From the NCBI RefSeq assembly GCF_013416525.1, contig NZ_JACCEM010000002.1:496001-560000 (forward strand): DNA of 64,000 nt. The letters run 5' to 3'. Shown here in pieces: positions 51,718-62,098 of this stretch. Made by a program: the position numbers and the translations under genes. Numbering within the stretch: the first letter of the stretch is position 1; each line of letters begins with the position of its first letter. The notes under the pieces were generated by a model. It ran no database searches, was not told the origin of the DNA, and saw nothing but the letters and a program-made list of their open reading frames with translations. The DNA is from Parapusillimonas granuli (GTDB lineage: Bacteria > Pseudomonadota > Gammaproteobacteria > Burkholderiales > Burkholderiaceae_B).

Positions 51718-53133
51718 ATGGAGCTTGCATTTTCAAGCCTGGGACAGTTGGCAAAGAAACTGGACACAGGGGCGCTCAGCGCCCTGGAATTAACGCGGCA
51801 CTATCTGGACCGCATCGAAAAAGGCAATGCCGGCCTGCATGCCTATGTGCATGTCGATGCGCAAGGGGCGCTGCAGCAGGCGCGCGCCGCCGATGCGCGC
51901 CGCGCGTCGGGCTACAGCCTGGGCCCGCTGGACGGCGTGCCGATAGCGATCAAGGATCTTTGCGACATCGCCGGGCAAGCCACCACGGCCGGCTCCGAAG
52001 CATGGCGCGGGCGTGTGCGCCATGAAACCGCCACCGTGGTTTCCCGGCTGCTGCAGGCCGGCATGGTCGTGCTGGGCAAGCTGCACATGGTCGAGTTCGC
52101 CTTCGGCGGCTGGGGGCTGAACCCCCGCATGGGCACGCCCGTCAATCCCTGGGGCCTGCCCCACGCATACATTCCCGGCGGCTCGTCCAGCGGCTCGGGC
52201 GTGGCCGTCGCCGGCGGCCTGGCGCCCGCCGCCCTGGGTTCGGACACGGGCGGGTCGGTGCGCATTCCGGCGGCGCTCAACGGCATCACGGGCCTGAAGA
52301 CCACCAGCGGGCTGATCAGCCGCCACGGGGCGGTGCCGCTTTCCGATACGCTGGACTCCATCGGCTTCCTGGCGCGGACCGCGGAGGACGCCTGGTGGCT
52401 GTCACGGCTGACGGCCGGGTACGATGCGCAAGACCCCGCCACCTGGCACCTGCCGCCCGCCGAACCCATGGCGCAATGGCACGCCGGCAAGCCGCTGCAG
52501 GGCGTGCACCTGGCGCTGATGGACCTGGAACAGTTCCCCACGCCGGCCAGTCCGGCCGTCGTGCAGGCCTACGGGCAGGCGCGGACGGTGCTGCAGGCGC
52601 TGGGCGCAAGCGTCGAAACCTACCGGCTGCCATTCGATTTCCACGAGCTGATGCTGGCCAACGGCACGATCATCGCGGCGGAATCGTATGCCTATCATGC
52701 GAGCTATATCGAGGATCCGGCCCTGCCTTTCGGCGATGGGGTGCGCGGGCGCATCCGCAATGGCAAGACCGTGGATTCGGCGTCCTACATCGGGGCGCTG
52801 AAGTACCACAGGGAAGCCAGCCGGCAGTGGCGGGAATGGATAGTCGGCCATGCCGACGCCCTGCTGATGCCGACGCTGCCCTGCGCCGCCTGCCGGGTCG
52901 ACGAGGTGGACGAGAATTCGCTGGCGCTGGCGTCTTTTACCCGGGCGGCGAATTTCATCAACGCCACGGCGCTGAGCCTGCCGGCCGGGTTTTCGGAAGA
53001 CGGCCTGCCGGTAGGGGTGCAGCTGCTGGGCGCTCCCTTGGCCGAGCCGCGGCTCACGGCCATCGGCGCGGCGTTCCAGCAGGAAACCGACTGGCATCTG
53101 AAGACGCCGGATCTGCACGCCGTCGGGCTGTAA
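51718..53133 (+). CDS. Amidase-signature family amidase
   Basis: 471 residues. Complete Ser-cisSer-Lys triad: Lys79 (GVPIAIKDLCD), Ser156 (PGGSSSGS) and Ser180 (GSDTGGSVRIPAALNG). It hydrolyses a carboxamide to acid and ammonia; GatA, indoleacetamide hydrolase and other amidases share the fold. No gatB/gatC are adjacent, so a catabolic amidase working with the Liv-type importer is more likely than GatA (inference). Confidence 0.9.
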   Translation: MELAFSSLGQLAKKLDTGALSALELTRHYLDRIEKGNAGLHAYVHVDAQGALQQARAADARRASGYSLGPLDGVPIAIKDLCDIAGQATTAGSEAWRGRVRHETATVVSRLLQAGMVVLGKLHMVEFAFGGWGLNPRMGTPVNPWGLPHAYIPGGSSSGSGVAVAGGLAPAALGSDTGGSVRIPAALNGITGLKTTSGLISRHGAVPLSDTLDSIGFLARTAEDAWWLSRLTAGYDAQDPATWHLPPAEPMAQWHAGKPLQGVHLALMDLEQFPTPASPAVVQAYGQARTVLQALGASVETYRLPFDFHELMLANGTIIAAESYAYHASYIEDPALPFGDGVRGRIRNGKTVDSASYIGALKYHREASRQWREWIVGHADALLMPTLPCAACRVDEVDENSLALASFTRAANFINATALSLPAGFSEDGLPVGVQLLGAPLAEPRLTAIGAAFQQETDWHLKTPDLHAVGL

Positions 53134-53155
53134 GGCCCGCCCGCCCGATAGGCCT

Positions 53156-53190
53156 CGCCATCAGGTCATGTGGAACATGGCCTGATGGCG
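53156..53190. terminator. 16-bp stem hairpin between convergent amidase and secA
   Basis: CGCCATCAGG (53156-53165) pairs with 53181-53190. Next comes a G-T pair, then CATGT/ACATG with a GGA loop, giving a nearly uninterrupted 16-bp stem. There is no T-tract; its place between two converging stops suggests bidirectional 3'-end formation. Confidence 0.55.
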
Positions 53191-53200
53191 TATAAGGGTA

Positions 53201-55945
53201 TCAAGCAAGCTTCCCATGGCAATGCTTGTACTTCTTGCCGCTGCCGCAAGGGCAAGGATCATTGCGGCCCACCTTCGGTACCGCTTGACCCGACGCCGGA
53301 GACGACGCAATGCCCGGGTCCTCGCCGCTCAGGGCCGCGTCATAGTCCGAGTGGTGATACGTGACGTTCTCCAGCTGAGGCTCCGATTCCGCCACCTCCA
53401 CCTGCTCCGGCGACTGGATCTTCACCGTCATGAGCACGCGCACGACCTCGTTGCGCACGCGGTCGAGCATGTCGGAAAACAGCTCGAAGGCCTCGCGCTT
53501 GTATTCCTGCTTGGGGTCTTTCTGTGCATAGCCGCGCAGGTGTATCCCCTGGCGCAGGTGATCCAGCGCCGACAGATGATTGCGCCAGTGCGTGTCGATG
53601 GCCTGCAGCAGCACGGCGCGCTCGAAAGGCGCCCACCCTTCCAGGCCCACCAGGTCGACCTTGGCCTGATACAGGCGGGCGGCCTCTTGCTGCACGCGGT
53701 CGAGCAGGTCGTCGTCGGTGAGGTTGGGCTCTTTTTCGAGGATCTCGACCAGCGGCATGGCGATCTGCCATTCGCTTTCCAGCGCGGCCTGCAGGCCGGG
53801 CACGTCCCATTGGTCCTCGACGGATTCCGCCGGAATATAGGCGCGGAACTGTTCTTCGATGGCCGCCATGCGCAGATTGGCGATGGTGTCGGCCACGTTG
53901 CTGGATTCCAGGACCTCGTTGCGCTGGCTGTACAGCACCTTGCGCTGGTCGTTGGCGACGTCGTCGTATTCGAGCAATTGCTTGCGGATGTCGAAGTTGC
54001 GGGCTTCGACCTTGCGCTGCGCCGATTCGATCGAGCGCGACACCATCTTGGCCTCGATGGGCTCGCCCTCGGGCAGGCGCAGGCGCTCCATGATGGCGCG
54101 CACGCGGTCGCCGGCGAAAATGCGCATCAGGGAGTCTTCGAGCGAAAGATAGAAGCGCGAAGAGCCCGGGTCGCCCTGGCGCCCCGCGCGGCCGCGCAGC
54201 TGGTTGTCGATGCGGCGCGACTCATGCCGCTCGGTGCCGATGATGCGCAAGCCGCCGGCCGCCTTGACCGCCGCGTTGTCGGGCGCCCAGGCCGACTTGA
54301 TGGTTTCGATCCGGGCTTCCTTCTCTTCGGGGGACAGCGATGCGTCGGCGCGGACCAGGTCGATCTGCTTCTCGACGCTGCCGCCCAGCACGATGTCGGT
54401 GCCGCGGCCCGCCATGTTGGTCGCGATGGTGATGTGCCCCGGTTTGCCGGCCTCCGCCACGATTTCCGCTTCGCGGGCGTGCTGCTTGGCATTGAGCACC
54501 TGGTGAGGCAGCTTGGCCTTGGTCAGCAGGCCCGACAGCAATTCGGAGTTCTCGATGCTGGTCGTGCCCACCAGCACCGGCTGGCCGCGCTCGTGGCAGT
54601 CCTTGATGTCGGCGAGGATGGCGTTGTATTTTTCGGCGTCGGTCTTGAAGACCTGATCGTTCTGGTCGACCCGGGCCATGGGCCGGTTGGTCGGGATGAT
54701 GACGGTTTCCAGGCCGTAGATTTCCTGGAATTCGTAGGCTTCCGTGTCCGCCGTGCCGGTCATGCCCGCCAGCTTGGCGTACATGCGGAAATAATTCTGG
54801 AAGGTGATCGAGGCCAGCGTCTGGTTCTCGTTCTGGATGCTGACGCCTTCCTTGGCCTCGACGGCCTGGTGCAGGCCGTCCGACCAGCGGCGGCCGACCA
54901 TGAGCCGGCCCGTGAATTCGTCGACGATGATGATTTCGCCGTTCTGGACCACGTATTGCTGGTCCCGGAAGAACAGGTTGTGGGCGCGCAACGCCACCAT
55001 CAGGTGATGGACCAGCGAAATATTGCGCGGATCGTACAGGGACTCGCCTTCCTTCAGCAGGCCCTTGCTGATCATGATCTGTTCGGCCTTGATCTGGCCG
55101 GCCTCGGACAGATGGACTTGCTGGCCTTTTTCGTCGACCCAGAAATCGCCTTCGGGCTCGGGCTCGTGGGGCCGGGGCTCGGACGCCATGCGCGCCAGCA
55201 GTGGCGGCACGGCGTTCATGCGCACGTACAGGTCGGTGTTGTCTTCGGCCTGGCCCGAGATGATCAGCGGCGTGCGGGCCTCGTCGATCAGGATGGAGTC
55301 GACCTCGTCGACGATCGCGTAGAACAGCGGACGCTGGCGGCGGTCTTCCGCGCGGTATTCCATGTTGTCGCGCAGGTAGTCGAAGCCGTATTCATTGTTG
55401 GTGCCGTAGGTGATGTCGGCCTGGTAGGCCGCCCTTTTTTCCTCGTTTTCCTGCTGCGGCACCACCACGCCCACGCTCATGCCCAGGAAGCGGTACAGGC
55501 GCCCCATCCATTCGGCGTCGCGCCGGGCCAGGTAGTCGTTGACGGTGACCACGTGCACGCCCTTGCCCGCCAGCGCATTCAGGTAGACGGCCAGCGTGGC
55601 CATGAGGGTCTTGCCTTCGCCCGTGCGCATTTCGGCGATCTTGCCGTTATGCAGCGCAATGGCGCCCATGAGCTGGACGTCGAAGTGGCGCATGCCGAAC
55701 ACACGCTTGCTGGCCTCGCGGACCACGGCGAAGGCTTCGGGCAAGAGATCGTCGAGACCGGCGCCGCCGGCGACTCTTTCACGAAACTCGACGGTCTTGG
55801 CGGCCAGGGCATCATCCGACAAGGCCGCCATGCCGGGTTCGAGCGCATTGATTTGCGCCACTTGCTTGCGGTACTGCTTCAGTATGCGGTCGTTGCGACT
55901 GCCGATAAGCTTTTTTAGCAGAGAAACCATTCTTCTGTCGTCCAT
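53201..55945 (-). CDS. secA: Preprotein translocase ATPase SecA
   Basis: 914 residues, full length. Walker A is [10 protein letters not shown] and the DEAD-type motif is [27 protein letters not shown] and [13 protein letters not shown] are in NBD2. The C-terminal zinc-binding tail is [20 protein letters not shown] (CxCx8CH), which binds SecB and ribosomes. It powers export through SecYEG. The start is the ATG at 55945; M-V-S-L-L-K-K at residue 7 is an alternative, usual start. Confidence 0.97.
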   Translation of the reverse strand: MDDRRMVSLLKKLIGSRNDRILKQYRKQVAQINALEPGMAALSDDALAAKTVEFRERVAGGAGLDDLLPEAFAVVREASKRVFGMRHFDVQLMGAIALHNGKIAEMRTGEGKTLMATLAVYLNALAGKGVHVVTVNDYLARRDAEWMGRLYRFLGMSVGVVVPQQENEEKRAAYQADITYGTNNEYGFDYLRDNMEYRAEDRRQRPLFYAIVDEVDSILIDEARTPLIISGQAEDNTDLYVRMNAVPPLLARMASEPRPHEPEPEGDFWVDEKGQQVHLSEAGQIKAEQIMISKGLLKEGESLYDPRNISLVHHLMVALRAHNLFFRDQQYVVQNGEIIIVDEFTGRLMVGRRWSDGLHQAVEAKEGVSIQNENQTLASITFQNYFRMYAKLAGMTGTADTEAYEFQEIYGLETVIIPTNRPMARVDQNDQVFKTDAEKYNAILADIKDCHERGQPVLVGTTSIENSELLSGLLTKAKLPHQVLNAKQHAREAEIVAEAGKPGHITIATNMAGRGTDIVLGGSVEKQIDLVRADASLSPEEKEARIETIKSAWAPDNAAVKAAGGLRIIGTERHESRRIDNQLRGRAGRQGDPGSSRFYLSLEDSLMRIFAGDRVRAIMERLRLPEGEPIEAKMVSRSIESAQRKVEARNFDIRKQLLEYDDVANDQRKVLYSQRNEVLESSNVADTIANLRMAAIEEQFRAYIPAESVEDQWDVPGLQAALESEWQIAMPLVEILEKEPNLTDDDLLDRVQQEAARLYQAKVDLVGLEGWAPFERAVLLQAIDTHWRNHLSALDHLRQGIHLRGYAQKDPKQEYKREAFELFSDMLDRVRNEVVRVLMTVKIQSPEQVEVAESEPQLENVTYHHSDYDAALSGEDPGIASSPASGQAVPKVGRNDPCPCGSGKKYKHCHGKLA

Positions 55946-56024
55946 GAAGGCCCGTCATGCTGCGCGGGGCCCTCTTGCTCGTGTGTTCTGGGTTGGCGGA
56001 TACACCGCGGGAAAACGATACAGT

Positions 56025-56990
56025 TTAACGCACCTCGGACCCAAGGGGTTCGTGCTCGCCACGGGCGTCCGCAACGAGCTGGTCGGGCGCATCGGGCCGC
56101 TCGAAGAAGAGCGTGGGATCGAGCGGATGGCCGGCCATCCGGACCTCGAAATGCAGGTGCGGGCCGGTGGATCGCCCCGTGGAGCCCACCCTGGCGATCA
56201 TCTGGCCTTTTTCGACCAGGTCGCCCAGCTTGACGTTGATGGACGAGGCGTGCGCATAGCGCGTGACCAGCCCGTTGCCGTGATTGATCTCGACCATCTT
56301 GCCGTAGCCCGGCGCGTAGCGGGCTTCGGTCACCACGCCCCCGGAGGCGGCGTGTATGGGCGTGCCCTTGGGCGCGGCGAAATCCAGCCCTTCGTGCATG
56401 GTGTGGCGCCCCGTGACCGGATGGCGCCGCCACCCGAACGAGGAGCTGAGGTAGGGGTAATCGACCGGCTGCAGGGTGGGCAGGCTGGCCTCGACGCCGG
56501 CGCGCCGGGTGAGCACCAGGTCCAGCATGGACAGCCAGTCCTTCTGTTCCGAAATGCGCTGGGCCAGGAGGTCGACCTGCCTGCCCAGCCCCTCGGCCGA
56601 CCAGGCGGCGCCTCGATCCCCGCCGATGTCGTCCATGACGGGCGGCGGCGCGGACTGATCCAGGGTGGCGGCGACTTCCGGATCGGTATAGGCGACGCCC
56701 GCCACCTCGGCGACCCGCTTGCCCAGGCCGTCCATGGCGATGAGCCGCGCCTGGAGGTCGCCGACCTTGGATGCGAGCTGGTTCACGTTCTGCCGCAAAT
56801 AGGAGGAATCCCGGGTGAGCTGCTCGGCGAGCGCCTGCTCCTGTTCGGCGCTGAGCGCCGGTTTCTTGTCCACGCGCGACTGCATCCAGGCGCCGGCTGC
56901 GGCCGACATGCCCATGGCGCAGACCACCGCCAGGGCGGTGAGCGCCGATTTCAGTCTCTTGGCGTTAGAATCGACATGCTTGCTTTGCAT
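56025..56990 (-). CDS. M23-family (LytM) peptidase with N-terminal coiled coil
   Basis: 321 residues. An N-terminal membrane/signal segment (about 16-34) is followed by a coiled coil (about 45-85) and a LytM domain (about 190-300). Catalytic metal site: HEGLDF (His and Asp) and HLHFE. All ligands are present, so it is a potentially active peptidoglycan endopeptidase or amidase activator in the periplasm. Start taken as ATG 56990 (AGAGG site); an ATG at 57011 is also possible and would overlap the divergent gene start. Confidence 0.85.
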   Translation of the reverse strand: MQSKHVDSNAKRLKSALTALAVVCAMGMSAAAGAWMQSRVDKKPALSAEQEQALAEQLTRDSSYLRQNVNQLASKVGDLQARLIAMDGLGKRVAEVAGVAYTDPEVAATLDQSAPPPVMDDIGGDRGAAWSAEGLGRQVDLLAQRISEQKDWLSMLDLVLTRRAGVEASLPTLQPVDYPYLSSSFGWRRHPVTGRHTMHEGLDFAAPKGTPIHAASGGVVTEARYAPGYGKMVEINHGNGLVTRYAHASSINVKLGDLVEKGQMIARVGSTGRSTGPHLHFEVRMAGHPLDPTLFFERPDAPDQLVADARGEHEPLGSEVR

Positions 56991-57009
56991 AAACCTCTCA
57001 CGTAATACC

Positions 57010-57495
57010 ATGACCGGCATGACCCGATCGAGCCCCCGCCCTCGCCCCGAAAACGCCGCGCCCGCCCCTTTGGCGGTGCAGTGGCTGGACGGCGACCAGC
57101 ACGGCGCGCAGGTGCTGGCCACCGCGCGCCATCTCCTGCAGGTCGAGGAATTCGCCAAACAGGCCCTGCCGCCCGCCTTGGCGCAAGTGTGCAAGGCGGC
57201 GCGTATAGAAAGACAGCAAATCACCCTGACAGTTCCCAGCGCCGCCTACGCGTCCAAGCTCCGGCAGTTGGCGCCGCGCATTGCGCGCCTGCTGGCCGAC
57301 AACGGCTGGAACCTTAACGAAATCATCGTCAAGGTTCAAGCGAGGCCATGGCGGGACGAGACAAAACCAGCCCCCCGTGAAGTCATCCCCCTGGATGATT
57401 CAGCCCTGGCGGCATTCGACGAGCTGCGCCGGAAACTGCGCCCCGGCCCCCTGGCGAACGCCGTGGGGCGCCTGCTGGAGCATCATCGAAGGTGA
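57010..57495 (+). CDS. dciA: DciA-like protein (DUF721)
   Basis: 161 residues with the DUF721/DciA pattern: LLQVEEFAKQALPPALAQVCKAARIE (broken), then ITLTVPSAAYASKLRQLAPRIARLL, with a disordered basic tail. DciA recruits the replicative helicase DnaB in bacteria lacking DnaC. The position between an M23 peptidase and lpxC is common in Burkholderiales. The start ATG at 57010 lies just 20 bp from the divergent peptidase start. Confidence 0.75.
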   Translation: MTGMTRSSPRPRPENAAPAPLAVQWLDGDQHGAQVLATARHLLQVEEFAKQALPPALAQVCKAARIERQQITLTVPSAAYASKLRQLAPRIARLLADNGWNLNEIIVKVQARPWRDETKPAPREVIPLDDSALAAFDELRRKLRPGPLANAVGRLLEHHRR

Positions 57496-57520
57496 TTCGA
57501 AAGGGCGTGCCGCGCCTGGA

Positions 57521-58444
57521 TCAGGCGAGCTTCCATTCGTGCGTGAAAGCCTTGGGCGCGGCCGCGCTGGACTCGTAAGTGATGAGTTCCCAGCAGTCGC
57601 GCCGGGCCAGCAGCGCGCGCGCCAGCTGGTTGTTCAGCCCGTGCCCGGACTTGCACGCCACATAGCGCGCGACCAGCGGCTTGCCGATGAGATACAGGTC
57701 GCCGATGGCGTCGAGTATCTTGTGCTTGACGAATTCGTCGTCGTAGCGCAGGCCGTCGGAATTCAGGACGCGGTATTCGTCCATGACGATGGCGTTGTCC
57801 AGGCTGCCGCCGCGTGCCAGGCCGGCGGCGCGCAGGGCTTCGACCTCGCTGACGAAGCCGAAGGTGCGGGCCCTGGCGATGGTCTTGACGTAGGAATCTT
57901 TTTCGAAATCGACTTCGGCGAAATTCGCGGTGGAGTCGATGGCGGGATGGTGGAAATCGATGGCGAAGGACAGCGCGAAACCGTTATAGGGTTCCAGGCG
58001 CGCCCATTTGGCGTCTTCGCCTTCGCCCTCGCGGACTTCGACGGGCTTCAGGACCCGCAGAAACTGCTTGGCGGCGGGCTGCTCCTCCAGGCCGGCGGAA
58101 CGGAGCAAATACACGAAGGTGCCGGCGCTGCCGTCCATGATGGGCACTTCTTCGGCGGTGAGGTCGACGTGCAGGTTGTCGATGCCCAGGCCGGCCAGGG
58201 CGGACATCAGGTGTTCGACCGTGGACACGCGCACGTTGCCTTGCTGCAGGACCGACGCCATGCGCGTATTGCCGACCTGGTCCGCTTTGGCGGGAAGGTC
58301 GACGACTTCGGGAAGGTCAACGCGGTGAAACACAATACCTGTGTTGGGCGCGGCCGGCCGCAGGGTGATTTCGACCCTTCGGCCCGAATGCAGGCCTACA
58401 CCTTTGGTACTGATGGATTTCTGGATGGTGCGTTGACGTAGCAT
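57521..58444 (-). CDS. lpxC: UDP-3-O-acyl-N-acetylglucosamine deacetylase LpxC
   Basis: 307 residues, the committed enzyme of lipid A synthesis. The zinc and active-site motifs are [11 protein letters not shown] (His78), [15 protein letters not shown] (His and Asp ligands) and [15 protein letters not shown] (catalytic His). FHHPAID and PIMDGSAG are also typical. Start ATG at 58444 giving the standard [20 protein letters not shown]; frames extending upstream were rejected. Confidence 0.97.
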   Translation of the reverse strand: MLRQRTIQKSISTKGVGLHSGRRVEITLRPAAPNTGIVFHRVDLPEVVDLPAKADQVGNTRMASVLQQGNVRVSTVEHLMSALAGLGIDNLHVDLTAEEVPIMDGSAGTFVYLLRSAGLEEQPAAKQFLRVLKPVEVREGEGEDAKWARLEPYNGFALSFAIDFHHPAIDSTANFAEVDFEKDSYVKTIARARTFGFVSEVEALRAAGLARGGSLDNAIVMDEYRVLNSDGLRYDDEFVKHKILDAIGDLYLIGKPLVARYVACKSGHGLNNQLARALLARRDCWELITYESSAAAPKAFTHEWKLA

Positions 58445-58639
58445 GTTTTGTGTTTGTTTGGGGCGAGCGCTTATTGGCTCCTGAGCGAACCGATCCCGAT
58501 AGTGTAACCGAATCGGGTGCCGATCACTCGGTTTTTGTGTTTCAAGCGGCTTCAATGCGGGTCGCCGGCATGTTGCGGGGGTCCGGCAAAGCGACGGCGC
58601 GCGTCCCCGGGGAATGAGGGACGGCGCGCCTATCGTGGC

Positions 58640-58669
58640 CCGGCCGGGGCGTCGCTCCCGCCCGGCCGG
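58640..58669. repeat. GC-rich inverted repeat between ftsZ and lpxC
   Basis: CCGGCCGGG (58640-58648) is mirrored by CCCGGCCGG (58661-58669) over 12 nt. It sits 45 bp past the ftsZ stop and may mark the 3' end of the division operon; no T-tract. Confidence 0.4.
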
Positions 58670-58713
58670 CATGAGAGAGGCGGTCAAGGCCGCGGGACGG
58701 TCGGCCCCGCGGT

Positions 58714-59886
58714 TCAGTCGGCCTGCTTGCGCAGGAAGGCGGGAATGTCGAAGTGGTCCATGCCCGCGGTTTCCAGCGCGCGCACCTGGGCCGAGGCCTG
58801 GCTGCGCGGGTTGCGGATCACCGCCGGAACGGCCGAGCCGCTGAAATCGTGGCCGCCCATCAGGGTCAGGTTGTCCGTGCCGGTGCGCAGGTCTTCCACC
58901 GTGTTCTGCACCAGTTGCGGCCGCGATGCCTCTTTGCGGCCCAGGCCGGTGGCGACCACCGTGACCCGCAGGTTCTCGCCCATGGATTCGTCGTAGGCCG
59001 TGCCGAAGACGATGGTCGCGTCGTCTGCCGCGTAGCTGCGGATGGTGTCCATGATCTCGCGCGTTTCGCGCATCTTGAGCGAACGGCTGGCCGTGATGTT
59101 GACCAGCATGCCGCGCGCGCCGTGCAGGTCGACGCCTTCCAGCAGCGGGCATGCGATGGCCCGCTCGGCCGCCACGCGGGCGCGGTTCTCGCCGGCGGCG
59201 ATCGAGGTTCCCATCATCGCCTGGCCTTGTTCGCCCATGATGGTCTTGACGTCCTCGAAGTCGACGTTGACGTTGCCTTCGACATTGATGATTTCGGCGA
59301 TGCCCGCGCATGCATTGTGCAGGACGTCGTCGGCTGCCTTGAAGCAGTCCTCCTGGGTCGCGTCGTCGTCCATGAGGTCGTACAGGTTCTCGTTCAGGAC
59401 GACGATCAGGGAATGCACGTGCTTGGACAGCTCGGCGATGCCCTCCTCGGCCATTTTCAAGCGCTTGCTGCCTTCGAACATGAACGGCTTGGTGACCACG
59501 CCGACGGTCAGAATGCCCAGTTCCTTGGCGACTTCGGCCACCACCGGGCCGGCGCCCGTGCCCGTGCCGCCGCCCATGCCTGCGGTGATGAACACCATGT
59601 TGGCGCCGTTCAAGGCGGCGCGGATTTCCTCGCGCGCGGTTTCCGCCGCGGCGCGTCCCTGTTCGGGGCGCGCGCCGGCGCCCAGCCCGGTGCGGCCCAG
59701 GCGGATCTGCACCGGCGCCTCGCTGGTCGCCAGCGCTTGCGCGTCGGTGTTGGCGCAGATGAATTCAACGCCGTGCACGCCGGAACGTATCATGTGCGCC
59801 ACCGCGTTGCCGCCGGCGCCGCCCACGCCCACTACTTTAATCACGGTACCGTTGGCGCTGGTATCGAGCATTTCAAAGTTCATCAT
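58714..59886 (-). CDS. ftsZ: Cell division GTPase FtsZ
   Basis: 390 residues. Tubulin signature [11 protein letters not shown]-terminal [13 protein letters not shown]7 loop region [11 protein letters not shown], and C-terminal conserved peptide DIPAFLRKQ that binds FtsA and ZipA. It forms the division ring. The start is one of two adjacent ATGs (59886/59883) with GGGAG; a frame continuing 52 codons upstream is not family sequence. 171 bp separate it from ftsA, enough for its own promoter. Confidence 0.98.
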   Translation of the reverse strand: MMNFEMLDTSANGTVIKVVGVGGAGGNAVAHMIRSGVHGVEFICANTDAQALATSEAPVQIRLGRTGLGAGARPEQGRAAAETAREEIRAALNGANMVFITAGMGGGTGTGAGPVVAEVAKELGILTVGVVTKPFMFEGSKRLKMAEEGIAELSKHVHSLIVVLNENLYDLMDDDATQEDCFKAADDVLHNACAGIAEIINVEGNVNVDFEDVKTIMGEQGQAMMGTSIAAGENRARVAAERAIACPLLEGVDLHGARGMLVNITASRSLKMRETREIMDTIRSYAADDATIVFGTAYDESMGENLRVTVVATGLGRKEASRPQLVQNTVEDLRTGTDNLTLMGGHDFSGSAVPAVIRNPRSQASAQVRALETAGMDHFDIPAFLRKQAD

Positions 59887-60057
59887 GATGGACTCCCTCA
59901 CATATCCAAAAAAACGGTCAAATACTAAAAATGTTCCCCAGTACTGCTTGTTGTCCGGAATGATTTCAAAGGAGGCGCCAGCTGCATCCGCTCGCGCCTG
60001 ATTTGAAACGCCTCCGTGAACAGGCTTGTGCCGCCTGCTCATCAGGGCCCGCGGGCC

Positions 60058-61284
60058 CTAATTCATGAACCACTCCTTCATGCGCGCCAGCAGGGTCTTG
60101 AAGCTGCCCTTCTGCTGGGCGACCTTGCGCCCTCGCGCGCGCTGCAGACGGGCCTCGGCAAGCAGGCCCATCACGGTGGAGAAACGCGGGTTGTGCATGA
60201 CGTCCGCCAGGCTGCCTTCATAGGCGGGCACGGCCACGCGCACCGGTTTCAGGAATACGTCTTCCGCCAGCTCCACGATGCCCGGCATGAGCGCCGTGCC
60301 GCCCGTCAAGACCACGCCCGAGGACAGCAGGTCTTCATAGCCCGACTCGCGGACGATCTGCTGGACGAAGGTGAACAGTTCTTCGACGCGCGGCTCGATC
60401 ACGGCGCCCAGCGCCTGGCGCTTCACCTGGCGATTGGGGCGGTCCCCCAGGCCCGGGACCTCGATCTGTTCGTCCGCGCCGGCCAGCACCTGTTTCGCGA
60501 TCCCGAAACGCAGCTTGATTTCTTCGGCGTCGGGCGTGGGCGTGCGCAGCATGGCGGCGATGTCGCTGGTGATCTGGTCGCCCGCGATGGGCACCACCGC
60601 CGTGTGGCGTATGGCCCCGCCCGTGAAGATGGCGACGTCCGTCGTGCCGCCGCCGATGTCGACCAGCACGACGCCCAGCTCTTTTTCGTCGGCGGTCAGG
60701 CAGGCGAGGCTGGACGCCAGCGGCTGCAGGATCAGGTCATGCACTTCCAGGCCGCAGCGGCGCACGCACTTGACGATGTTCTGCGCGGCGCTCACCGCGC
60801 CGGTCACGATGTGCACCCGGACTTCCAGCCGGAGGCCGCTCATGCCGATGGGCTCGCGGATATCCTCCTGGGAGTCGACGATGAATTCCTGGGTCAGCAC
60901 GTGCAGCACCTGCTGGTCGGTGGGGATGTTGACCGCCTTGGCGGTCTCGATGACGCGGGCGACGTCGGCGGCGGTGACTTCCTTGTCCTTGACCGCCACC
61001 ATGCCGCTGGAATTGAAACTGGTGATGTGGCTGCCCGCGATGCCCGTATAGACCTCGCGGATCTTGCAGTCCGCCATGAGCTCGGCCTCTTCCAGCGCCC
61101 GCTGGATGGAGTTGACGGTGGATTCGATGTTGACCACCACCCCCTTGCGCATGCCCTGGGACTCGTGCTGCCCCAGGCCCAGCACTTCGAAACGCCCCTC
61201 CGGCAGGATCTCCGCCACCACGGCCACCACCTTGCTGGTGCCGATGTCGAGTGCAACGATCAGGTCCTTGATGTCACGAGTCAT
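60058..61284 (-). CDS. ftsA: Cell division protein FtsA
   Basis: 408 residues, actin-like ATPase that tethers FtsZ to the membrane. N-terminal VALDIGTSKVVAVV, central VLVDIGGGTTDVAIF, VVLTGGTALMPGI, and C-terminal amphipathic membrane-targeting helix (FKTLLARMKEWFMN). Follows ftsQ by 12 bp. Confidence 0.97.
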   Translation of the reverse strand: MTRDIKDLIVALDIGTSKVVAVVAEILPEGRFEVLGLGQHESQGMRKGVVVNIESTVNSIQRALEEAELMADCKIREVYTGIAGSHITSFNSSGMVAVKDKEVTAADVARVIETAKAVNIPTDQQVLHVLTQEFIVDSQEDIREPIGMSGLRLEVRVHIVTGAVSAAQNIVKCVRRCGLEVHDLILQPLASSLACLTADEKELGVVLVDIGGGTTDVAIFTGGAIRHTAVVPIAGDQITSDIAAMLRTPTPDAEEIKLRFGIAKQVLAGADEQIEVPGLGDRPNRQVKRQALGAVIEPRVEELFTFVQQIVRESGYEDLLSSGVVLTGGTALMPGIVELAEDVFLKPVRVAVPAYEGSLADVMHNPRFSTVMGLLAEARLQRARGRKVAQQKGSFKTLLARMKEWFMN

Positions 61285-61296
61285 AGTCTTGGTCTT

Positions 61297-62088
61297 TTAC
61301 TTCGTAGAGGGATTGGAAACATTGGCCAACGTGATGGCGAACCCGTTGGAATAACGTAAATCGGCGCTGCTCAGCGCCCGCCCGTCGAGCCGCTGCGCCA
61401 GCTTCGGCCACACCTGGACGAAACGCTCGATGCGCGCGGCGAACGGCAGCGCTCCCGAGCGCCCGTGGGGATCGGCCACGTCCGCCGCCGGATCGCGCCC
61501 CAGGCTGAGCCTCATGCCGTCGGACAAGGTGACCTCCCAGGCATAGCGCGGGCTCAGAGTGACCTCCTGGATGCGCAGGTTCAGCGGCGCGAACCACCGC
61601 GCGATTTCCGCATAGCGCTGCACCACCAGCCGCTCCGAATTGTCGGGACCGTTCAACTGCGGCAATTCGGCGTTGTCGGGCAGCGCGCCCTGGTTGGCCG
61701 TGAAGGCCTCGCCCCAGGTGTTGATCATCTGGCCCTCGTTCCACAAGGCCAAAGGCTGCTGCTCCTCGATCTGGACCCTCAGGGAGTCGGGCCATACGCG
61801 CCGGATCTGCGCATGGCGCACCCATGGCACGGTCTCGATCAGCTCGCGCGTCCGGTCGAGGTCGATCGAGAAGAAGTTGCCCGCCAGCTTGCCCGCGATG
61901 GTCGCTTTCACGCTGGCCGGGGAGACATAGCTGAGATCCTCGGCCTCCATCGCTTCGATCTGTATCGTCGAGATGGCGAAGTAGGGCCGCTGGGCGATCC
62001 ACACGACGACGCCCAGCAACATGGCGGACACGGCCAGCAGAGCCAGCGTGTTCGCGATGAAGTTGATGAAGCGGGCGTCGTTGAACAC
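61297..62088 (-). CDS. ftsQ: Cell division protein FtsQ
   Basis: 263 residues. A short cytoplasmic tail, one membrane segment (about 10-32), a POTRA domain (about 37-106; ISTIQIEAMEAEDLSYVS, broken) and a beta domain (VPWVRHAQIRRVWPDSLRVQIEEQ, broken, to the C-terminus). Links early and late divisome proteins. Start GTG at 62088 with GGAGAAG. Confidence 0.94.
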   Translation of the reverse strand: MFNDARFINFIANTLALLAVSAMLLGVVVWIAQRPYFAISTIQIEAMEAEDLSYVSPASVKATIAGKLAGNFFSIDLDRTRELIETVPWVRHAQIRRVWPDSLRVQIEEQQPLALWNEGQMINTWGEAFTANQGALPDNAELPQLNGPDNSERLVVQRYAEIARWFAPLNLRIQEVTLSPRYAWEVTLSDGMRLSLGRDPAADVADPHGRSGALPFAARIERFVQVWPKLAQRLDGRALSSADLRYSNGFAITLANVSNPSTK

Positions 62089-62098
62089 GTCTTCTCCT

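Noticed and set aside
53216-55918. 900-codon frame antisense to secA
   Set aside because: Complete mirror of secA codons; no family features.
56815-57009. N-terminal extension of the DciA-like gene by 65 codons
   Set aside because: It is antisense to the M23 peptidase start and gives a Cys/Ser/Ala-rich sequence; family homology begins after the ATG at 57010.
59887-60042. 52-codon upstream extension of ftsZ
   Set aside because: Known FtsZ proteins begin at the MMNFEM-type start here, which has its own ribosome-binding site; the extension has no homology.
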